Of a stretch of 64,000 bases of DNA, positions 54,711 to 64,000 are shown one piece after another (position 1 is the stretch's first letter; each line of letters opens with the position of its first letter). Below the pieces are notes generated by a model. It saw nothing but the letters and a program-made list of their open reading frames with translations. It was not told the origin of the DNA and searched no databases. The stretch is taken from NCBI GenBank assembly GCA_032622095.1, contig CP136064.1:194525948-194589947 (forward strand), in the 5' to 3' direction. The position numbers and the translations under genes are program-made. The DNA is from Siphonodentalium dalli (lineage: Eukaryota; Mollusca; Scaphopoda; Gadilida; Siphonodentaliidae).

Positions 54711-57142
54711 TCCGATTAGCAGATTTATGGTCTGCATTTCATTCATCATTCCTTGGTTATAGCCGTTGAGCGGACAAGTCGCAAAGATTTTCGCTCTGCG
54801 TCTTGTCGCTGTTCCGGCCAGCTGAACCCGGATCGCTTGTGAGTTGTGTGGCCGTTCTGAAAAGAACTTAGCCGCCCGAGCGATTCGGAGTAAACTGTTT
54901 TGGACTTGGCAGAGGATTATGCAGCTAATCCCCTCTGCCGTGGTCGCGGCTGGATAGATTGCGCATTGTGGACACCTTTAGCTGGACTCTAACCCAGGCT
55001 AAAGGGGGCTTTGTGCATCTATCCTTTGAGTACCGGATTGCTCCAGCAGTACCCTCTGCATGCGGTACCTCTGAAGCTGGACCTCACCAGCTACCTACCA
55101 TCCGGTACGGAGACTGGGACCAGAATCCGAAGAAGAGGCGGAAGAAGAAGACCCCCTCCAGGAAGAGAAGGGACGCCGAAAGAAGAGCCAAGTGGAGACA
55201 TGGGCGAGCTGAGTGACGTCCAGCTCCCCCACTTGGCTGCTGAAGCGGTCGTCGACGACATCACACCAGCTATCAGGGACGCCGTTGATCTGCCGGAGGT
55301 CCCTGCTGTCATCATCGAGGCAAGCGGAGACAGGGACGCGGACACAACCCCCGATGTTCCTGCCGCCAGCTCCGATGTGGAGATGGACACTCTAACACAT
55401 CGGACACCGGAATTCCATCTAAACCCGGTGTCCCCCATCCCCACGGGCAGCAATAATAACAACATCACTAGCTCCACCCGTACCCTTGAAGAGGTAGTAG
55501 GATATAATCACAGACGCGTAATTATTCACCCTCCAAATTGTAACAGAAATAAATATATGGATACGTTCTTACCGTCAGCAATGCGCGCATGGAATAATAT
55601 ACCTGTCTCAATAAAAGCATCATCAACCGTGGAAGAATTCAAGCGTCTTCTGAAGGTCGGTCATACTAATTTAGCTAAGTTTTATTATCATAGTCACTCT
55701 CGTAGAGGCCAAGAATGAGACTGGGGTGCAGCCATCTGAACAAAGATCTTGTTGTAAATTACGTAAGAGATTCCCCATTTTGGTCTTGTGGAGAATTTGT
55801 AGTTGAATCCGCGTACCACTTTCTTTTGCAATGTCCCCAATATAGTCAAATTAGAGCTGATATGATAGCCGCTCTACCATTTTCGCGAGCAGATGTGAAC
55901 ATTGATGTCCTATTATATGGGTCTAATGAGATGTCCGATGAAACAAATTCTATAATATTTGAAGCTGTGCAACTGTTTATTATCCAAAGTCGACGTTTCG
56001 ATAATGTGTGAGCTCCGTGCGCAGGGGGTCGTGTATGTGAACATGATGTGCATAACTTGTATGTATAAATATGAAAGTCGCGTTTCTGCACATTGTGTTC
56101 GGGCATATCGGTCTGTCTGCCCACGGAGTGCATGCTCAACCGTGCTGACCTTGGCATATTAATGGACTTACTACTGATTGTACTTACATGTACTAATTGT
56201 ATCTAGATTATATTGATACGCACTACAAGTATAACAATTATTCTAATATATACTTATTTCCATGCATCATCTCTCCTGGGTGCCGAGACGTATTTGGGGT
56301 CTAATTCCGTTTCTATATTGGACAATCCACCATGATTTAACGCCATAATGTAAAATTTATATTATGACTGAGGGATTATTGTATACAGCATTTATCACAC
56401 TTCTTTTCTACCTACTTTATTATCTTTCTTGTCTATTTCATAATCTTCTCCCTTCTATCACTCCTCCATCTTTCTGATCCATGCACTCGCTTAACTAACT
56501 TCCCAACATTTATTTGAAAACACAGAACAATATTAAAATTCCCGTCCTCTTTACCCTGTAGCTGTCTGTATTGACACTCGGGGTAACATTTTTGGAGGAA
56601 AAGATTTTTATAAAAGCCATAGGCTCATGGCTTGTTATCTAATCCTCATTTGAACTATGTTTTTTTCTCAATATGTATAAATGTCAATGTGATGTTCTGT
56701 TCTTTTGTTCAAATAAATATTGTTTACACTAAGAGGTAGTTAGAAGTGCGGTGGAGACTCAGGCAGAATCCAACAGGTTAATCGCAGAGGTCGCGGCTGA
56801 CCGCCTGAGATACCAACAACAAGGACAACAAGAGCAACAACAACAACAACAACGACGAGAAGAATAACTGAGATGCCACGGAGTGGAGCTCCCTAAAACC
56901 ACAACAACAGAAACACAGCATCGAAAGAAAAAGAAACCAAAAAAATAAAATAATGCCTAGATCATTTTTTCACGATTCACTGTTATTTCATAACTCATCA
57001 CATCACTTCCAAGTGGGTTGTAGGAGAGGGGTTTCGCCCCTCTCAAATCCTCCCTGTGCCTAGTCCCAAAACTCCCAATAATAAAAAAATAAATAAATAT
57101 GGTCTACATTTAGAGGCTTTCTGGTGTGGTGATTGACAAACC
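54711..57142 (+). mobile_element. Unclassified repeat with gag-like ORF, copy C, interrupted by a LINE
   Basis: Counterpart of 45,706-48,150. Gag-like segments at 54,936-55,498 and 56,741-56,867; LINE insertion at 55,499-56,730. A 13-bp deletion at about 55,713 (between two CAAG repeats) distinguishes it from B and ends the chimeric open frame after RRGQE. Confidence 0.75.
55499..56730 (+). mobile_element. 5'-truncated LINE inside the gag-like ORF, unit C
   Basis: Same insertion as 46,494-47,738, with AAGAGGTAGT duplications at 55,489-55,498 and 56,731-56,740. The reverse-transcriptase C-terminal frame is broken by the 13-bp deletion; the part from MRLGCSHLN (55,715) to RRFDNV (56,011) stays open. 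Confidence 0.85.
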
Positions 57143-58509
57143 AACAATGTTACGCCGTAGTTGTAATAATATGAAGGATAAGTTGGTTTAACCGAATTCT
57201 GAGGTGGTTGATTGATACTTGATTATAAATGAATATTGAGAAATACAGAGTGATATGAAGATATATACACATACTATATACATGTCTCCGGTGCAATGGG
57301 GATATCAAGATTACACTAAACAATTTCGTTTTGTTTGCTTTTTTTTTTTGGACGAAGATTTTACAGTAAGTTTTTCTACGCGAATTCATGAGTCGAGTTG
57401 GATTCGAAATACGACGGTAATTGTGTATTTAATTACGTTAATCGTCTATAAACAGATGTGAGTTATATACCAGTCTGTTAATTAACTGTTGTCCCTGGTA
57501 GTATTCATCAAATTTGGCATAATGATTATATTCACTCAGTGTATATACTCGGTGAGTGTAGCTGCATGGAATTACATTTCGCCTGCATTCATGAAAACAG
57601 TATATTTTATATTTTTATATGCTTAACAATATGATCTTGAGGGCGTTACCATTTCTGACTACGGTATAATTGTTGTTTGCTTCGACAGTGTAAGCGATTT
57701 GCTTGATTGAGTGCTGTTGAAAATGACACCTTTCTCTTTTGAGTAATTTCATGTCTCCTATAGGGTGTCAAGGATTACCTAATTACTTAATTGGTGTAGC
57801 GTGCAACAATCAATATATCATTATATGCTGATTTACGCAACTAATTAGACACAAGCTATCAGATTATGTGATGGGATCGGGGACAGAAAAGTGGGAGAAG
57901 CAACAAAATCGATTACTGTTTTTGTTGTTGACTGCCGCCAGACTTATTATTTTAAATACAGTTTATTACATCGCACCGGACCAGATTTTTTAGGACAAAC
58001 TTTATCATAAAGGAGGTTTATGTGGGTATCCCATGAGTCACTTATATGAATATTCAATCCCAGGCGCTCATGCTCATCCACTCTTTTAGTAATTAATATT
58101 TACATAGCCCGTCTGTGTTACACTAAATCGTGTTTGGTGATTGGTCAACTGCCAATTGGGTCACCAGTTTCATACCCAAATAACACACAGACCGTAACAC
58201 GAATACTACGTCACATATTTGTGATATTATCGGACATACTCACTAAAATGGGTCAGCAGAATAACTGGACGTGCTGTTCAAAGTTCAGCCGAATTGCATC
58301 TGAAGCTAGTTATTTATATCGATCACGTTATCGTTACTAAGTGCTTGGAAATGTTATATTGTGCTGACTCAATGTGCTGCATGGTCTAGTCTCAAATTCT
58401 CGGCAGATCGCACAGCATTTCTTTTCAACAACTATATACGCGTATTTATGTTACAGTCTGGGCACAATTTGTTCTATATAAGATGTCAAACAATGATTGG
58501 ATCAATTTT
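57143..58509. other. Unit C distal flank and unit-end repeat
   Basis: Near-identical to 48,151-49,519. No gene is supported. Confidence 0.6.
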
Positions 58510-58848
58510 TTTATGGTGCAGCTGGACATTTCAAGGTGGAGACCCCCTAGCCACGTCCCTGGGCTGGAGTGACGAGTTCTGACTATTGATACTCGAAGAA
58601 AGTGTATGATCATTTATTAATCTCAACAAAAACAATTTTATACAACAGTATAATTAGCACAGTTATCTAATGACACGACTGTAAGCAGAAAATGATTCGG
58701 GTAATATATACAATTGACGAATCAAGAAATCTACATGCTAGTAAGTACAATTACACCTGTCATCGTAACTATAACAACGTAATAAATAACAACAAACAGA
58801 TATTCCATAAAAGGCGAATATGAATTTCAAGAGAAAGTATGCTCTTTC

Positions 58849-58940
58849 AGCTTTTCTGCAATGAATCTAAACCAATATTCTTAGTTGTCAATAATGGTTA
58901 ACAACTAAGAATATTGGTTTAGATTCATTGCAGAAAAGCT
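58849..58940. repeat. Perfect 92-bp palindrome, unit C'
   Basis: Identical to that of unit C; the deletion breakpoint lies 15-20 bp beyond its right arm. Confidence 0.95.
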
Positions 58941-58960
58941 AATATATTTGATATATTTGA

Positions 58961-59904
58961 TGTGGAGAATTTGTAGTTGAATCCGCGTACCACTTTCTTT
59001 TGCAATGTCCCCAATATAGTCAAATTAGAGCTGATATGATAGCCGCTCTACCATTTTCGCGAGCAGATGTGAACATTGATGTCCTATTATATGGGTCTAA
59101 TGAGATGTCCGATGAAACAAATTCTATAATATTTGAAGCTGTGCAACTGTTTATTATCCAAAGTCGACGTTTCGATAATGTGTGAGCTCCGTGCGCAGGG
59201 GGTCGTGTATGTGAACATGATGTGCATAACTTGTATGTATAAATATGAAAGTCGCGTTTCTGCACATTGTGTTCGGGCATATCGGTCTGTCTGCCCACGG
59301 AGTGCATGCTCAACCGTGCTGACCTTGGCATATTAATGGACTTACTACTGATTGTACTTACATGTACTAATTGTATCTAGATTATATTGATACGCACTAC
59401 AAGTATAACAATTATTCTAATATATACTTATTTCCATGCATCATCTCTCCTGGGTGCCGAGACGTATTTGGGGTCTAATTCCGTTTCTATATTGGACAAT
59501 CCACCATGATTTAACGCCATAATGTAAAATTTATATTATGACTGAGGGATTATTGTATACAGCATTTATCACACTTCTTTTCTACCTACTTTATTATCTT
59601 TCTTGTCTATTTCATAATCTTCTCCCTTCTATCACTCCTCCATCTTTCTGATCCATGCACTCGCTTAACTAACTTCCCAACATTTATTTGAAAACACAGA
59701 ACAATATTAAAATTCCCGTCCTCTTTACCCTGTAGCTGTCTGTATTGACACTCGGGGTAACATTTTTGGAGGAAAAGATTTTTATAAAAGCCATAGGCTC
59801 ATGGCTTGTTATCTAATCCTCATTTGAACTATGTTTTTTTCTCAATATGTATAAATGTCAATGTGATGTTCTGTTCTTTTGTTCAAATAAATATTGTTTA
59901 CACT
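58961..59904 (+). mobile_element. LINE remnant in unit C'
   Basis: Starts inside the reverse-transcriptase C terminus (CGEFVVESAYHF) at the deletion junction and runs to the AATAAATATTGTTTACACT end. Only the right target duplication (59,905-59,914) remains. The rest of the gag-like repeat follows to about 60,316. Confidence 0.85.
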
Positions 59905-61684
59905 AAGAGGTAGTTAGAAGTGCGGTGGAGACTCAGGCAGAATCCAACAGGTTAATCGCAGAGGTCGCGGCTGACCGCCTGAGATACCAACAACAAGGAC
60001 AACAAGAGCAACAACAACAACAACAACGACGAGAAGAATAACTGAGATGCCACGGAGTGGAGCTCCCTAAAACCACAACAACAGAAACACAGCATCGAAA
60101 GAAAAAGAAACCAAAAAAATAAAATAATGCCTAGATCATTTTTTCACGATTCACTGTTATTTCATAACTCATCACATCACTTCCAAGTGGGTTGTAGGAG
60201 AGGGGTTTCGCCCCTCTCAAATCCTCCCTGTGCCTAGTCCCAAAACTCCCAATAATAAAAAAATAAATAAATATGGTCTACATTTAGAGGCTTTCTGGTG
60301 TGGTGATTGACAAACCAACAATGTTACGCCGTAGTTGTAATAATATGAAGGATAAGTTGGTTTAACCGAATTCTGAGGTGGTTGATTGATACTTGATTAT
60401 AAATGAATATTGAGAAATACAGAGTGATATGAAGATATATACACATACTATATACATGTCTCCGGTGCAATGGGGATATCAAGATTACACTAAACAATTT
60501 CGTTTTGTTTGCTTTTTTTTTTTGGACGAAGATTTTACAGTAAGTTTTTCTACGCGAATTCATGAGTCGAGTTGGATTCGAAATACGACGGTAATTGTGT
60601 ATTTAATTACGTTAATCGTCTATAAACAGATGTGAGTTATATACCAGTCTGTTAATTAACTGTTGTCCCTGGTAGTATTCATCAAATTTGGCATAATGAT
60701 TATATTCACTCAGTGTATATACTCGGTGAGTGTAGCTGCATGGAATTACATTTCGCCTGCATTCATGAAAATAGTATATTTTATATTTTTATATGCTTAA
60801 CAATATGATCTTGAGGGCGTTACCATTTCTGACTACGGTATAATTGTTGTTTGATTCGACAGTGTAAGCGATTTGCTTGATTGAGTGCTGTTGAAAATGA
60901 CACCTTTCTCTTTTGAGTAATTTCATGTCTCCTATAGGGTGTCAAGGATTACCTAATTACTTAATTGGTGTAGCCGTGCAACAATCAATATATCATTATA
61001 TGCTGATTTACGCAACTAATTAGACACAAGCTATCAGATTATGTGATGGGATCGGGGACAGAAAAGTGGGAGAAGCAACAAAATCGATTACTGTTTTTGT
61101 TGTTGACTGCCGCCAGACTTATTATTTTAAATACAGTTTATTACATCGCACCGGACCAGATTTTTTAGGACAAACTTTATCATAAAGGAGGTTTATGTGG
61201 GTATCCCATGAGTCACTTATATGAATATTCAATCCCAGGCGCTCATGCTCATCCACTCTTTTAGTAATTAATATTTACATAGCCCGTCTGTGTTACACTA
61301 AATCGTGTTTGGTGATTGGTCAACTGCCAATTGGGTCACCAGTTTCATACCCAAATAACACACAGACCGTAACACGAATACTACGTCACATATTTGTGAT
61401 ATTATCGGACATACTCACTAAAATGGGTCAGCAGAATAACTGGACGTGCTGTTCAAAGTTCAGCCGAATTGCATCTGAAGCTAGTTATTTATATCGATCA
61501 CGTTATCGTTACTAAGTGCTTGGAAATGTTATATTGTGCTGACTCAATGTGCTGCATGGTCTAGTCTCAAATTCTCGGCAGATCGCACAGCATTTCTTTT
61601 CAACAACTATATACGCGTATTTATGTTACAGTCTGGGCACAATTTGTTCTATATAAGATGTCAAACAATGATTGGATCAATTTT
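59905..61684. other. Unit C' end of gag-like repeat and distal flank
   Basis: Near-identical to 56,731-58,509, including the RREE tail of the gag-like ORF (stop about 60,041), the stem-loop and the unit-end repeat. No gene is supported. Confidence 0.65.
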
Positions 61685-62196
61685 TTTATGGTGCAGCTGG
61701 ACATTTCAAGGTGGAGACCCCCTAGCCACGTCCCTGGGCTGGAGTGACGAGTTCTGACTATTGATACTCGAAGAAAGTGTATGATCATTTATTAATCTCA
61801 ACAAAAACAATTTTATACAACAGTATAATTAGCACAGTTATCTAATGACACGACTGTAAGCAGAAAATGATTCGGGTAATATATACAATTGACGAATCAA
61901 GAAATCTACATGCTAGTAAGTACAATTACACCTGTCATCGTAACTATAACAACGTAATAAATAACAACAAACAGATATTCCATAAAAGGCGAATATGAAT
62001 TTCAAGAGAAAGTATGCTCTTTCAGCTTTTCTGCAATGAATCTAAACCAATATTCTTAGTTGTCAATAATGGTTAACAACTAAGAATATTGGTTTAGATT
62101 CATTGCAGAAAAGCTAATATATTTGATATGACATGATTTTGATATGTCGTGTTGTATATTTGGCAATTATGGAATATCATACATCAATAACATGAT

Positions 62197-63440
62197 TCAT
62201 GAATACTTAACAGAATTTAAGCAATAAGGTGACTGAATATCACTGGAATGAGCACTAGCAACATATAGTTCGTTGGGAGGCGATTGGAACGACGGCGCCG
62301 ACACTGGGGATTCCATAACAGGAGGAGTGCTGGTGTAGTATGGAGAACCGAAGTGGTATGGATGTTGATAGCCGTGTCCATACTGCTGGTAACCGCTGAA
62401 GCTGTATGTGGGGTTGAACTGATACGGCACTGATGGATAACTGTATGTAGTTGTAGGGTGAGAACACTGTTCGTATTTAGAGCTTGACTGCGGTTGCGCA
62501 TAAGCTGATGCGTCGACTGGTTGAATCGTACGTAGTGGCGGACTGCTCGGAAGATCACTGATATACGATGAGTCCAATTTATAGTCAGTGAGCCGTCTTT
62601 TGACATCGAACTCTGGACTGGAATCCAACAGTGTCTCATAACCACTATCCACACTAATGTTTGGTGACGAGTAACTAACAGGGCTTGTTGAAGCACACGG
62701 GGACATAACCGGGGAGTCGGATGGCGAAGAAGGATCACTGGCGACGAATGGTTGAACTGGTGACGCGATTGACGGGAGCCGGTCGGTAAACTGTTGCTCG
62801 ATCGTTGTTGGTTTAACTGACGTCGCGGTGCCATCACGTGGTGATAGATCGCAGATCTGCATCTCGAAGACTTTTCGCGGCTCAGCTGACATGCAGAGCT
62901 GGTGCTTGAATGTCTCCATCCTATGTAACAACGCTGCGGAAACACGGTCCCAGAACTGGCCGGCGTTCACTCGATAATAGCCCCAACGCAGGGTGTTTGT
63001 GCCGCTCTCTCTGTCGACGTTAGATCGATAGTCTCCCTTGGCGAATGTGGGAAGGCTGCTGGGGACGATGGTCCAGAGGAATGTAGCTCTGCCGAGAGGT
63101 CCGGACTGAGGCTGACCGCGACCGACGCCGATCTTGGTGAAGCATTTGGTCTTGGAGAGGCTGTGTCTGACGGCGTTCTTCCAGTGTTCTCTCGTCGAAT
63201 GTCGGAAGAACGAGAAGCGATGCTTGATGTAGCGGTAGATCTCGGTGATTGGTAGGCAGAAGTTTTGAGATCTCAGGACGGCGATGTAAATGAGCTCGGT
63301 GTATGAGTAGTTGGGCTTGACGTTGATGTCATCGCTGACGTCAAGTCGTTCGTAGAGGGCGATGAAGTTGTCGACGACTTTGCGGAGATCTATGTCCGTT
63401 TCTTGTGAAAATTGAGTCTGTGTTTGTTGTTCGTAGGCAC
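62197..63440 (-). CDS. Divergent forkhead transcription factor, copy D, exon 2
   Basis: Open frame from the acceptor at 63,441 (cttccag) to TGA, equal in length to copy C. Forkhead domain, SP-rich region and Tyr-rich C terminus are all present and unbroken. At the positions where C is unique (Cys in SPPLC, Arg before YSFSG) D carries the residues shared by A and B (Arg, Thr), so D looks nearer the ancestral sequence. Exon 1 would be expected about 1.73 kb beyond 63,440, outside the window; whether copy D is a complete gene cannot be decided here. Confidence 0.85.
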
Positions 63441-64000
63441 CTGGAAGCAGAAGACGGTTCGATTAAGAAACAATAATGGATCAGAAGCTGTTAGATAACA
63501 CCATGAGACAGGGCGTTGTCTTATTACCTAACATAAAATCATTTAAAGCTGTACCCAGACTTCAACACACAGAGACCGGATACATACTACACGGTATTGC
63601 GTGTATAGCTGTATATATTAACAGGATGGCCTTCGTGTTGGGTATTTCTGTTAATAATGGTCACTCCCGTTAAAACCTCCATAAACAGAAATGGGATTAA
63701 AATATAGACAGACATTGTTCTTATACCAATAATAAATATCGCGTAAATAGTATGTTATTATCAAGATCGTACGATTTGGTATGTAAACATACGCCAAAAC
63801 TGTTAGAGAACCTGACTTTTGTTTACATAACAAAGCGTACAAACTTGACAATAGCATACTATTTACACGATATTTATGACTGGTTTAAGAATAAAATATG
63901 TCTATATTTTAATATTCTTTCTGTTTATTGCAGTTTTAACTAGTGTGACTGTGTTAACGGCATAACCATGACGAAGGCCATCCGTGCCTTTAATGCCCTT
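63441..64000 (-). other. Forkhead copy D intron, partial
   Basis: Matches the intron of copy C base for base as far as I compared, with the foldback element at 63,659-63,951. The window ends inside it. Confidence 0.75.

Larger units (their letters stand above)
49520..58509. repeat. Forkhead tandem unit C
   Basis: 8990-bp unit in the same order as B. Landmark TGGTGCAGCTGGACATTTCA begins units C, C' and D at 49,524, 58,514 and 61,689. Confidence 0.9.
58510..61684. repeat. Forkhead tandem unit C', internally deleted
   Basis: 3175 bp. Begins like units C and D through the palindrome (58,849-58,940), then at about 58,955-58,961 jumps into the LINE at the point corresponding to 55,787 in C and continues to the unit end. 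About 5.8 kb, including the whole forkhead gene, its promoter and half of the gag-like repeat, are missing. Confidence 0.9.
61685..64000. repeat. Forkhead tandem unit D (cut by window end)
   Basis: Same order as C at a constant offset of 12,165 bases. It includes the palindrome (62,024-62,115), exon 2 and the foldback element of the intron (63,659-63,951). Confidence 0.9.

Noticed and set aside
58510-64000. Units C, C' and D as a pure assembly duplication
   Set aside because: Not accepted because C and D differ at specific bases (for example two residues of exon 2), C carries a 13-bp deletion and C' a unique junction; but long-read confirmation is still the deciding test.
1-64000. CRISPR arrays, tRNA or rRNA genes, telomeric or centromeric satellite
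   Set aside because: No regularly spaced short repeats with unique spacers, no cloverleaf with A and B boxes and no rRNA-like conserved block was seen. The tandem repeats present are large unit duplications or microsatellites.

Overview
This is eukaryotic, AT-rich nuclear DNA from an animal. It shows spliced genes with consensus GT/AG junctions, APE-type non-LTR retrotransposons (LINEs), miniature inverted-repeat DNA transposons (MITEs) and microsatellites. No bacterial gene organisation, CRISPR, rRNA or tRNA was recognised. The combination of a C-type-lectin-like gene, a very divergent forkhead gene and CR1/L2-like LINEs fits a marine invertebrate, perhaps a lophotrochozoan. That placement is an inference with low certainty.

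Layout. (1) 1-6994: last two exons of a C-type-lectin-domain gene on + with a 6.57 kb intron full of transposable elements, including a TTAA-flanked MITE at 1174-2179 and an inverted-repeat element at 2919-5287. (2) 7-10.7 kb: MITE and LINE debris, no host gene. (3) 10.7-64 kb: a tandem array of a unit of about 9 kb, each carrying a two-exon forkhead gene on the minus strand (exon 1, 82 bp; phase-1 intron; exon 2, 1244 bp; 441 residues). I call the units A (about 10.7-40.5 kb, swollen by insertions), B (about 40.5-49.5 kb), C (49,520-58,509), C' (58,510-61,684, internally deleted) and D (61,685 to the window end).

Forkhead copies. A is dead: three frameshifts, a 12.2 kb LINE in its intron, and loss of the upstream TATA-like element. 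B has one CGA-to-TGA nonsense codon after the DNA-binding domain. C is intact in both exons. D is intact in exon 2; its exon 1 lies beyond the window. C' has lost the forkhead gene through a 5.8 kb deletion that starts beside a 92-bp perfect palindrome.

Mobile elements. Unit A holds a LINE insertion flanked by a 12-bp target-site duplication (12,720-24,893), with an intact ORF1 and an EN-RT ORF2 broken by one frameshift. The 7 kb between its ORFs contains a hAT-like MITE with an 8-bp duplication and a tandem array of LINE-5'-end-like sequence in opposite orientation. Further right, one LINE (29,223-32,495, 10-bp duplication) is nested in the RT gene of another (28,509-33,818). Units A, B and C each carry an unclassified repeat with a gag-like ORF (basic stretch, acidic/Pro-Val stretch, Gln-rich coiled coil). 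In B and C that ORF is interrupted in frame by a 5'-truncated LINE with a 10-bp duplication.

The main biological story is recent, ongoing tandem amplification and decay of a fast-evolving transcription-factor gene, in which every breakpoint and insertion can be ordered.
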